Shown here: positions 36,355 through 45,574 of the stretch, in pieces
Layout: each line of letters opens with the position of its first letter
Position numbering within the stretch: position 1 is the first letter of the stretch
Assembly: GCA_030533445.1 (NCBI GenBank)
Contig: CM060073.1
Coordinates: forward strand, 37,465,428-37,529,427
Direction of reading: 5' to 3'
Length of the DNA stretch: 64,000 nucleotides
Origin: Cyprinodon diabolis
Taxonomy: Eukaryota > Chordata > Actinopteri > Cyprinodontiformes > Cyprinodontidae
The notes under the pieces: model-generated
Told to the model about the DNA's origin: nothing
The model's input: only the letters and a program-made list of their open reading frames with translations
Databases searched by the model: none
Position numbers and translations under genes: made by a program

Positions 36355-36538
36355 TTATTGGACAGTACTTTTATTGCATGACTGTGCTTCCCCGTGGGTC
36401 GGATTTGTTGGTGTATCATCAGTTCCAGAGGCATTTTTCGGTCCCTTGCTGCAGCAGCAAACAAAAAAGGATTTCTGAAGTTCTTCCACCATTTCTCTCT
36501 CTGCATCTTCCAGCTCTGCATCCTCCTGCATATCCCAC
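36355..36538 (-). CDS. Orphan terminal-exon candidate, unrecognised product
   Basis: A model acceptor (tgtttcttctcgctctccag) ends at 36539 on the minus strand. One frame then stays open for 60 codons to a TAA at 36355. It encodes W-D-M-Q-E-D-A-E-L-E-D-A-E-R-E-M, then a hydrophobic-cysteine patch F-F-V-C-C-C-S-K and a polar tail. The acidic helix and Cys cluster look protein-like and could be a lipidation site. An AATAAA lies at 36370-36375, unusually before the stop. A second frame is open far longer (to 36009) but looks random. No upstream exon was identified. In mammals KIAA0825 lies upstream of this gene in the same orientation; I cannot confirm that this belongs to it. Confidence 0.35.
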
Positions 36539-37184
36539 CTGGAGAGCGAGAAGAAACACAACACTAGCTGTTTAATGCCAGTAAACAGTTCTGAGTGCTA
36601 AATGAAAAACTACATTCAGCAGAATATTCTAAATTTTCCTATATGTTATTTTGACGCATTATGACTTTGCCAACACATTTGATATTATTCCAAACAAATT
36701 GCGGTTATCTTTTTATATCACGCCTGTAAATATATCTCGACAACACAAGGCACCATGAACTTTATTTAGACTCAAACTATAAGCCTTTCCAAAAATCATC
36801 CTGGTGCTAAGCGTTGCCAACTTATGTAACCAGACTATCATAAATTGCTCTGCTAAACATATGTACAGTCTCATAGATTATGAAGCCTATGTGGCCAGGG
36901 TCAATCACACCTCAGTATGTTGAGAGAGATTTAAAGCTCCTGCATTGTACTAGTTTTTTTTTCATATTTTTGCTGAGGAGATATATTTGCTGACTAACAC
37001 CAGCAACACTTTGTTTTCATGCTAGACTCATTTTTTTATGTTTAAATGTGATTTTCGTGAAGAAAGATTCTGCTGCAATCCTGCATGGTTATACATGCAC
37101 TTCAAGACTAACTCATAATGTCATCTTGCAAATTTTACACCAGCAAAATAAAAAAGGAGAACATATTAGTTATTGGCTTCCTTT

Positions 37185-37795
37185 TGCACAGTTAGTTGGA
37201 AAAGCACTCACACCCCTTAAACTTTTTCCAGAGAACTTTAGTAAACAAATAGCCCCATGGCGTCCAAGAAGGAAAGCACGGAATTATAAAGACGCTTTAA
37301 TCAGGGTTAGGTTATGGGACAAGCTTGGAACATTTAATTGAGCAGGAAATTCCTCTGGTGAGGCTACGCAAGACTGGAAACTGGGGTGGAGACTCACCTT
37401 CCAACGAGACAATAGCTCTAAACAGTCAGGCAGATGTACAATAAAATACTTTAGTTTAGAACATAGCATATCAATCTGTTGATATGGCCTAGTCAGTGTT
37501 CAAATCTTAAAAAAATCTTTGAAAATACTCTAAAAAAATGCTGTCCACAGATGCGCTTATGCTGTTTTGCAAAGTTGAAAATTTTGCACTCTGTGTGCAA
37601 AGCCTGCATCAAAAGATTTCCAGCTGCAGCTTTAATAGAAACTGGTGCCAGGAGGGATTGGGATGGTTGGAGTGGGGCCACACTGCTCACGGTTTTATTT
37701 GTCAAATTTATTAAAATCAACATATAATCTCCTTTCCAAATCCCAATAATGTACAACTGTAATGTGACAGTATTTGTAAAGGTTAGAAGTTAGCC
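37185..37795 (+). pseudogene. Tc1-like transposon relic
   Basis: It begins with an inverted-repeat-like 'aaaagcactcacacccctta' and 'aactttttcc'. From 37370 the plus strand follows a Tc1-like transposase C-terminal half: 'actcaccttccaacgagaca' (the Gln-Asp region before the second catalytic Asp), then 'atatggcctagtcagtgttc', then 'ctgttttgcaaagttgaaaa' and 'tttccagctgcagctttaat'. It ends with a decayed right end, 'gttttatttgtcaaattt'. Opposite in orientation to the relics at 33735 and 41690. Frames are broken. Confidence 0.65.
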
Positions 37796-39074
37796 GTCTA
37801 TAAGTCTCTCTGATATCTGTCTGATATCTATCCTAAAATGGTTATCACTCAGCAGTCTCAAATTGTTGCCCGTTTGGTTAACTCCCATTCTTACAGAATG
37901 ACTTGCTGCTGCCTTGTCCTGTTTAATTGCATCTACAGTATGTCTTCCTTATAGGTTTTCTGATTCTTTAATCTTTAGGGATGGAGGGCTTTAATGTGAG
38001 GACATCCAGGTTACTGTTGTTGTAATTCACTCACAGTATTTCAATTGCATCCATTGACAAGCGACTGTGGTCAATCTAACCCATGAGGATGAGCTGAGGG
38101 CTTTCTTTGAGCTGCGTATTACATTGCCTCCACTGAAGAATTATATCTGTCCAGCTTCAAATGATTGTATTTTCATTGCAATCTCCATCCCCTTTTATCC
38201 CACTCTGCCTCCATTCCCTTTTCCATCTACACACCTCTGTGAAACATGTGCTGTATATTTGCTTTTGTGGATGTGTCTAAAGTATACAGGGTGCATAAGG
38301 AGGGAAAAAAGAAAAGAGACAAAGTGTGTTCAGTGCAAAGTAACGTTCTAGGCTTCAAGGGAGTTCCAGTCTACGGGACAGATTGTGTCTAGACCTACTG
38401 GGCATCTTCTTGCTTCATTTTAAGTATTTTAAGTATAGAAAATACCTGACAAGAAGTTGATCTCTATGAAAGTTTGCATTCTTCTCTGCATGATATTTTA
38501 AAGTCATGAGGAGGAATTTGTGAGTTTGTGTATCTGTTTACTGTGACCCTACAAGTAAATAGTTTGCCTGTGCATGTTTAATAACCACAAAACACACATC
38601 GACACATTTTATGATATTTTACGCAACATTTTTTATTTTTATTTTGTCCTCATAAATCATTTTTCATTCACCGTAACCCAATATTTGTGAAGCTGAAGGA
38701 AAAATCCCAATTATTTGAATGTTTTGTTTTATTTAACCACAAAAACATCTAGAGACTAACATTCTTTCCCACTTTTCTTTGAAAATATCACCCAGTCACA
38801 CTGAATGGGGGGAGTCAATAAATATACATTGTCTTGTCTTGTCTGAAACTCTAAGCTGAAAATGTAAGTCTTAAGTCTTTCTTGCTGGATTGCCCTATTT
38901 CAGCCTGAAAAACTCACACGGAAAGAAAAAGACAATTACTTTAGTCCTAGGCACTCAGATCTCGGCTGAAAACATTAGTGCTGAATTTTGTTGCATATGC
39001 ATGAACAGGAGTAAAGAACAGGGATGTTTCCCCCCAGGCCTGAAACTGATGGTGGAGTGGAGATGGATGAAGTA
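37796..39074. other. No recognised gene
   Basis: AT-rich sequence upstream of the Tc1 element. Short plus frames at 38067-38351 and 38890-39090 have no recognised similarity. A (TTGTC)2 run near 38832 follows 'aataaatatacattg' and might be a LINE tail, but no coding remnant was found. Confidence 0.45.
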
Positions 39075-39276
39075 CAGGTGCTGGTCATAAAATTAGAATA
39101 TCATGAAAAAGTAGATTGATTTCAGTAATTCCATTTAAAAAGTGAAACTTGTATATTATATTCATACATTACATACAAACTCATATATTTCAGATGTTTA
39201 TTTTGTTTAATTTTGATGATTACAAATGACAACAAATGAAAATCTCAAATTCATCATATCAGAAAATTAGAATATT
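39075..39276. repeat. Tc1 left terminal inverted repeat
   Basis: 202 bp from CAGGTGCTGG to TTAGAATATT. Its reverse complement is the right repeat at 40485-40686, with no mismatch found by reading. Confidence 0.95.
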
Positions 39277-39393
39277 GTGAAAAGGTTCAAAATTGATGGC
39301 CCCTGGTGCCACACTCTAATCAGCTAATTAACTCAAACCACCTGCAAAAGCCTTTAAATGGTCTTTCAGTCTAGTTCTATAGGCTACACAATC

Positions 39394-40398
39394 ATGGGGA
39401 AGACTGCTGACTTGACAGTTGTCCAAAAGACGACCATCGACACCTTGCACAAGGAGGGCAAGACACAAAAGGTCATCACTAAAGAGGCTGGCTGTTCACA
39501 GAGCTCAGTGTCCAAGCACATTAATAGAGAGGCGAAGGGAAGGAAAAGATGTGGTCGAAAAAAGTGTACAAGCAAGAGAGATAACCGCACCCTGGAGAGG
39601 ATTGTGAAACAAAACCCATTCAAAAATGTGGGGGAGATTCACAAAGAGTGGACTGCAGCTGGAGTGAGTGCTTCAAGAACCACCACACACAGACGTATGA
39701 AAGACATGGGTTTCTGCTGTCGCATTCCTTGTGTCAAGCCACTCTTGAACCACAGACAGCGTCAGAAGCGTCTTGCCTGGGCTAAAGAGAAACAGGACTG
39801 GACTGCTGGTGAGTGGTCCAAAGTCATGTTCTCTGATGAAAGTAAATTTTGCATTTCCTTTGGAAATCAAGGTCCCAGAGTCTGGAGGAAAAGAAGAGAG
39901 GCACTTCATCCACGTTGCTTGAAGTCCAGTGTAAAGTTTCCACAGTCAGTGATGGTTTGGGGTGCCATGTCATCTGCTGGTGTTGGTCCATTGTGTTTTC
40001 TGAGGTCCAGGGTCAACGCAGCCACATACCAGGAAGTTTTAGAGCAGTTCATGCTTCCTGCAGCTGACCAACTTTTTGGAGATGCAGATTTCATTTTCCA
40101 ACAGGACTTGGCACCTGCACACAGTGCCAAAGCTACCAGTACCTGGTTGAAGGACCATGGTATCCCTGTTCTTAATTGGCCAGCAAACTCTCCTGACCTT
40201 AACCCCATAGAAAATCTATGGGGTATTGTGAAGAAGAAGATGCAATACACCAGACCCAACAATTCAGAAGAGCTAAAAGCCACTATTAGAGCAACCTGGG
40301 CTATCATAACACCTGAGCAGTGCCACAGACTGATCGACTCCATGCCACGCCGCATTGCTGCAGTAATACAGGCCAAAGGAGGCCCAACTAAATACTGA
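39394..40398 (+). CDS. Tc1-like DDE transposase, intact
   Basis: 334 codons from M-G-K-T-A-D-L, the usual start of this family. An upstream ATG at 39358 would add 12 residues that I judge untranslated. It cuts and inserts the element at TA sites in the nucleus. Residues 1-60 form the first helix-turn-helix (C-S-Q-S-S-V-S-K-H-I). A basic GRPR-like/nuclear-localisation motif, G-R-K-R-C-G-R-K-K, is at 49-57, and a second DNA-binding helix region follows at about 63-115. The catalytic triad is D148 (F-S-D-E-S), D238 (Q-Q-D-L-A-P-A-H) and E273 (N-P-I-E-N-L-W), with 34 residues between the last two (DD34E). The length is normal for the family. No stop or frameshift is present. Whether it is active cannot be judged from sequence. 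Confidence 0.96.
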   Translation: MGKTADLTVVQKTTIDTLHKEGKTQKVITKEAGCSQSSVSKHINREAKGRKRCGRKKCTSKRDNRTLERIVKQNPFKNVGEIHKEWTAAGVSASRTTTHRRMKDMGFCCRIPCVKPLLNHRQRQKRLAWAKEKQDWTAGEWSKVMFSDESKFCISFGNQGPRVWRKRREALHPRCLKSSVKFPQSVMVWGAMSSAGVGPLCFLRSRVNAATYQEVLEQFMLPAADQLFGDADFIFQQDLAPAHSAKATSTWLKDHGIPVLNWPANSPDLNPIENLWGIVKKKMQYTRPNNSEELKATIRATWAIITPEQCHRLIDSMPRRIAAVIQAKGGPTKY

Positions 40399-40484
40399 GT
40401 GCTGTACATGCTCATACTTTTCATGTTCATACTTTTCAGTTGGCCAACATTTCTATAAATCCTTTGTTTTTATTGGTCTTCAGT

Positions 40485-40686
40485 AATATTCTAATTTTCT
40501 GATATGATGAATTTGAGATTTTCATTTGTTGTCATTTGTAATCATCAAAATTAAACAAAATAAACATCTGAAATATATGAGTTTGTATGTAATGTATGAA
40601 TATAATATACAAGTTTCACTTTTTAAATGGAATTACTGAAATCAATCTACTTTTTCATGATATTCTAATTTTATGACCAGCACCTG
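40485..40686. repeat. Tc1 right terminal inverted repeat
   Basis: 202 bp from AATATTCTAA to CCAGCACCTG, the reverse complement of 39075-39276. Confidence 0.95.
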
Positions 40687-40984
40687 TAAGTCCATAGACT
40701 GCTGACTGGCAAGACAGTGTGCCTGAGCTGTATGGAGAGATCCAGTGGACTGCATGAGCTGATACTAGTGCTTCACTCAGGGACCTGGAAGATGGAAGTC
40801 CAGCTTGGATAACACAAGTTGTGAGAACCTGTCCACAATGAGCAAGCATGACGTGACAGTGGAGAGGAAAAACTCCCCATTGGGAAGAAACGTCTCACAA
40901 AACCAGGCTAAACATAGAGGTCTTCTGCCAGACCTGTTGAGATGAGACAGGAAATGTAGTAAGAGTCCAGGAGGAAGGACACTC

Positions 40985-41690
40985 TGATGAAGCCAAATAT
41001 GAGCAGAGTGGTGTATCCCGTTCAATGCAGTAAGAAATGCTCTGATCTTTATGTTGGAGAAACCAAACTACCTCTCCACAGACACATGGGCCAACATAGA
41101 AGAGCAAACTCCTCGGGACCAGACTCTGTGGTACATCTACACTTTATGGACAAGGACATTCTTTTGAGGACCAGAATGTTCACATTTTGGACAAAGAAAA
41201 TAGGTGGTTTGAGAGGGGAATAGAGGAAGCCATCTATGTAAAAAAAAAGAAAAAAAAACTTATACAGAGGGGGTGGACTCAGATTTCAGCTTTCAAAAAC
41301 CTACAATGCAGCAATTGAGTTGATCCCTTCCGGCTATAATCACAACCCCAACCCCTGTACAGGAGAGCAGAAGAACTCGCCTATTCAGCCAGAACCACAA
41401 TTCCCGTTAATGACACCCCTTTAAGAGACTTAGGTGGGTATGGTGCATTGCAGGCTAACAAAAGAAGCCAAACAATCCCCATTCCAAAGTGGTGGAGTCG
41501 TTCGTCCCTTTCAATTTGCATGATTTCAAAACAAAAAGAAGGTTTTGATGGGCTATCGTATAAAACCTCAAGCCCAAAGCTATTTCTAACATTTTGAGCT
41601 GAAAAAGCTTCCGGGATGGGAAGCAAAACATCTTCAAACTTGGAAACAAAGTCCAGTGGATTGTTTTTTTAACTTTTTTTTGGAGTAAGT
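40985..41690 (+). pseudogene. Penelope-like GIY-YIG fragment, copy 2, frameshifted
   Basis: The plus strand encodes V-V-Y-P-V-Q-C-S-K-K-C-S-D-L-Y-V-G-E-T-K, then L-P-L-H-R-H-M-G-Q-H-R-R, aligned with copy 1 at 20532-20985. The frame shifts at about 41151, where 'gacaaggac' replaces the expected 'gacaaaggac'. A downstream frame resumes with the W-F-E-R-G region but meets a stop before the E-A-I-Y-V-K region. The 3' part (41600-41680) carries 'gcaaaacatcttcaaac' and 'aagtccagtggattg', as in copy 1. Its YIG is YVG and the first Arg pair reads R-H, so it is probably dead. A 5' boundary was not found. Confidence 0.75.
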
Positions 41691-42740
41691 AATCAGTTTA
41701 TTCAGTTTAACGTCTGCCTAGGCTCCACATGTATATCTATATTCTTCCCAATCTACCTAAAAACTGTTTCCCTGTCCCTCCTAAAAAGAGATTCCCTGAA
41801 GCATAATGATGCCACCAAATAATTTTTAAAAGGGATTGGATTCAACATTATCAGAAGTCTTATGACACACCCCAAAGGGAGTCCTTCTTTTTACAATGCC
41901 TTCTTGTTTTCCCTCTTCCATAAAGACCAGACTTGAAATAACCGACTATTCTACCATGGAAAATGGATGGGTTGTGCCCTATGAAATGTTCTCGGCTTGG
42001 GAAACTGCCTTTTCACCTACCTCTGTATTTTAAAGCCTTCTTTACAAACTGTAAACCTGCAAAGAGCACACAGCAATTTCCCACCAAAAAAAAAAACTTG
42101 TAGTACAATACAACAAAAGGTGTACTGTTCTGTCAACATTACATATAAAATCTGCTTCAGAAGACCTCAGTGACGTGATTCTGCATTTTCTTGAGCAAAT
42201 GCTTCAAATTTAGATAGAAAGTTTCAGAAAAATGTTAAAAATGGCTGTACCTGGCTGGTTTCACAAACCGTACATCATCAGTAGGTCAATGGAACTGAGA
42301 GGCCGACTTGTCTTTGTGCAAGTTAGCTGATGTTAGGCTGTGATAGTGATTAGTAATTAATGGGTGTAAGAGAGTCAAGCCTGGGAAGGGGCTCCTATCT
42401 CCACCACTTTATCCCTGTCACCTATGTTCCTTCGTCTTCATGATGCTATTTGATCACCAAAAGTCTGTACCAAACTTCTAAAGCCTTCAAAAAACATCTG
42501 TATTTATATAGAATAGATCAATAGATCACGCACAGGCAACTCTATGTACTTTTAAGGGGAATTCTAAAGGAATTATGTCACACTGGATTTTTACTTCAAG
42601 TTTTTTTACTGTTCAAATCTTAATTCATATAAAAAAAGACTAAAAAAACATGAATCATTATTTTTCCACTTGAAAAATATATAATACTTTGTGATCCTCA
42701 AAAATCAAAATAAAACCAAGGGATGCAAAGGGACAAAAGT
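41690..42740 (-). pseudogene. Tc1-like transposon relic with internal insertion
   Basis: The plus strand reads as antisense Tc1-like transposase: 'tttccctgtccctcctaaaa', 'agcataatgatgccacc', 'ctcttccataaagaccagac', 'ctcggcttgggaaactgcc'. After about 340 bp of unrelated DNA (roughly 42060-42405) it continues with 'ccactttatccctgtcacct' and 'cttcatgatgctatttgatc', then 'acatctgtatttatatagaa' and the decayed end 'catgaatcattatttttcc'. The Penelope-like copy 2 abuts its left side, so the left part was probably displaced. Same family and orientation as the relic at 33735-34700. Confidence 0.65.
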
Positions 42741-42880
42741 CATAAAAGTTCAAGTGGCATAAATAGTTCAGCAGACACTGGACGGCAAAAACAAAAAGCC
42801 CTAAAATGATACACAACCTGTAAAAAAAAAACTAACTAATAAAAAAATTAACAAAAAAGTAACTAATAACTGACTAAAAT

Positions 42881-43083
42881 GAATTTAATTTTATTGATCT
42901 CACATTGGAGAAATTTACCTCTGCATTTAACCCATCCCCTTGGGGAGCAGTGGGCTGCCATCGTGGGGCAACCAGGGAGCAGTGGATAAGGATCTTGCTC
43001 AGAGAATCTGTGGGATGGGACTTGAACCAGAACCTCTGGATTCCAAGTGCAATGCCCTATCCACTAAGACACCACTCCCCCCC
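42881..43083 (-). mobile_element. tRNA-derived SINE, complete copy
   Basis: On the minus strand a head GGGGGGAGTGGTGTC is followed by an A-box-like TCTTAGTGGATAGGGC (43054-43069). A B-box GGTTCAAGTCC lies at 43018-43028. The body 'ccactgctccccaagg' and 'gatgggttaaatgcagagg' follows, with the 3' end 'gatcaataaaattaaattc'. It is the best-preserved copy of this SINE in the window. Confidence 0.82.
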
Positions 43084-43085
43084 AA

Positions 43086-43302
43086 ATTTTTTATTTTATT
43101 TTTATTGTCTTTACACTGTTACAAGTACAGAGCAAAGCAATGAACTCTACATTTAACCCATCCCCTTGGGGAGCAGTGGGCTGCCATTGTGCGACGCCCG
43201 GGATCAGTGTGGGGTTAAGGGTCTTGCTCAGGGACCAAGAGTGGCAGTCTGTGGGAGCAGGGCTTGAACTCAGAACCTCTGGATTCCAAGTGCAATGCCC
43301 TA
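43086..43302 (-). mobile_element. tRNA-derived SINE, second tandem copy
   Basis: Same family and orientation as the neighbour at 42881-43083: B-box GAGTTCAAGCC at 43261-43271, then 'cccttaaccccacactgatc', 'agcccactgctccccaagg' and a tail 'gacaataaaaataaaataaa'. The A-box is degraded. The two copies are head to tail and abut within a few bases. Confidence 0.78.
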
Positions 43303-43315
43303 AATACTTGACCTC

Positions 43316-45298
43316 AAAAATACGCCATTTGATTTTTTTTTTTTATGACTGTCAAGGAATAAAATCAAATCTACCGAATAACTATTATGAAATACAAACA
43401 CTCCTACATTCAAAACAATACAAATGTCACCTGGTGTGTTGAACAAGAGCAGGATATGTAGGAGGGAGAAAAGAGAGCCAGAAGAATGGCAGCCAATAAA
43501 ATAGGGAGTGAGGAAAAGAGAGAGAGCGGAAGGAAGATGGGAAGGTACGGTAAAGGTTTTTCAATGTTTAATTTTCAAATAGGATTAAGCAGAATGACAT
43601 TTAGCTGAAGGTTACATGCTCAGCATTGTCTTAGCTGATATTGATATGCAGGAGGCTCCCTGCTTGTCACCGGGACAAACACTGTTGATGAATGAGAAGC
43701 CTTTCCCCAGGAAGGTGTTAAGTGCAAATTTGAAATGAGAGTCAGACAGACGTGGGGAGAAAAAGAGGGGAAAGAAAAAAATAATAATACAACACACACA
43801 CAAACATGCACCGAGTTACCACAATAGTTCATGTAAACTGTCACTAGATAATGTTGCCAAAACTGTAAATTGTTGCGTAAGTAAAAGGTTGCTCTTCGCT
43901 GGTGCTGGTTGATCTCCTGCTGAACAAAACACACAATGTGCTTTGTTATGTGCATCTCATTTCAACAATCACGACACAACAACGCCTCTTAAAAATGCAT
44001 AAGTAGGGTAAAGTTGACAGTAACTTCACTGTATCCTCATTTCGGCTAACTTTTCCCCTGGAATTTACATCTTAATAAGGCAAGTCTTACCCTTAAATTC
44101 TTATGGGCTCTGCTCATTTCTCATGCATTAATACTGGAGCTGCTGACTTAGCTCTTCCTCTGAATACAGAATAGGACACACATATTAAGACTCATATATT
44201 TACAGGATTGATGCCACGAGAGATTCTGTCAGAGTGAGATGAGAAGGGCTGGTTCCGATCTGGTTTAGTGTGTGAGCTGTCTACATCTTAGTGAAGCTAA
44301 AGTCATGAGACGGGCAACATCCTTCCTGGTTCTTTTAGATGGGAGCTAAAGCCTGGCTCACTGAAGCTCAGGCAGTGAAGCAGAGCAAATACAACCTCTA
44401 CAAAGCTGTTTATCTCAGTGACAAAGAAAAAGATCTAAACTCCAAGAAAGTAAAATAAGCATGGTCATGAACTGAGCTGTATATAAGGAGAAAGACAGAG
44501 AGCTTTAAAGATCATGAGAGCTTGCGGCCAGTGGTTTCTCTAGCAGCTGTCTGTGGTTTCTCTCAGTGTCGGGATGTTTGTGTCACTCTGGCTGCAGCGC
44601 CTGCTCCGCCACCGGGACCTTTGTTTGTTAAAAAAGGCGCGCCTGTCAAACAGAGAGTGCCACCGACAGCCAGAAGCTCTGCTAAATGACTCTGACAGCA
44701 AGCTCTAATCAGAGGCTTTGCACATTGCCAGAGGGCCTAGAGAATGAATCATAACCCAGGCCTAAATATTTAAAGGGCTAAACTTTCCAAAGGTCAGGCT
44801 TTTCCGTGCATGCCAGGGTGACATGTGTCAGCGAAGCGCACAGTGAAGTGGGAAGAGAGGCACATATCAACAGGGACACATGGAGTAGTGTAACACTGGC
44901 TAGACTCATTGCATAGATTATGCAGAGTTCTGAGTTTTCCCTTCAGTTCATCCCTTTTTAGCTCACCCTACAGGTTTTCTATCAGGTTTAGGTCTAAAGA
45001 CAAAGATCAGCATGAAGCTGGGTTGATCTGATGTCTGGAAAAAAAATTCTTAGCAAGTATAACAAAATTTAAGGAAGGTAATATCAAATTTGCAATAAAA
45101 AAACATATTTTGATAGTAAAATATTAGGGGATATTCTACTAAATTGGCACCGAGGTAACTAGTTTCAGTGCTTACTTCACCACTGTTTCCACCACTGCAA
45201 GCTCTGGCTATGACCTGCTCTGTTTCAGCACCTGCTCTGGAAATGGACAGAGAAGAAATCCACATGTTGTGAGTGCCATATTCAAAAACTTCCAATTA
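43316..45298. other. No recognised gene; two possible conserved non-coding blocks
   Basis: Non-repetitive, moderately GC-balanced blocks at 43590-43760 and 44670-44840 contain intact-looking motif runs ('aatgagaagcctttcccc', 'gcatgccagggtgacatgtg'). A minus frame at 43620-43955 crosses the first block but has no splice context that I trust. The rest is AT-rich. Confidence 0.4.
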
Positions 45299-45574
45299 CA
45301 CTGCAAAAATGATAAATAGAGACTAGAGATAAATAAAAATTTCTTAACTTAAGAGTATTTACCCTTAATTTGAGTAGTTTGCCAATGGAAATAGTTTTTT
45401 AGTCTTAGAATAAGATAATTAGATAATATGCACTTGAAATAAGACAATGCAATTGTATTTTATTTTATTTTAAATGTAAATCATCTTGTTCCATTGGCAA
45501 AGCATTTCACTTATCTCCTCAATTCAAAGAAATATGCACTTATTGACTTTTTTAGATTTCAATTTTTGGCAGTG
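45299..45574. mobile_element. MITE with CACTGC ends, 276 bp
   Basis: The left end CACTGCAAAAATGATAAA and the right end AATTTTTGGCAGTG are inverted. TA flanks both sides. Internal motifs 'cacttgaaataagacaatg' and 'aagataattagataatatg' are typical of a fish non-autonomous element family. No coding capacity. Confidence 0.72.

Larger units (their letters stand above)
39075..40686 (+). mobile_element. Full-length Tc1-like DNA transposon, 1612 bp
   Basis: The element starts CAGGTGCTGGTCATAAAATT and ends with its reverse complement. It is flanked by TA at 39073-39074 and 40687-40688, the Tc1/mariner target duplication. The inverted repeats span 39075-39276 and 40485-40686 (202 bp each), and by eye they are identical base for base. 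The single gene between them is open from start to stop. Intact ends, an intact gene and identical repeats all indicate recent insertion. It lies 6 kb upstream of the arb2a promoter. Confidence 0.97.

Noticed and set aside
36009..36521. 170-codon minus-strand frame as a gene
   Set aside because: It is the longest frame nearby but has lysine- and phenylalanine-runs from A/T tracts and no domain. The overlapping 60-codon frame after a good acceptor looks more protein-like.
39906..40430. 174-codon minus-strand frame
   Set aside because: It is the antisense shadow of the Tc1 transposase, which has the catalytic motifs and the family start.
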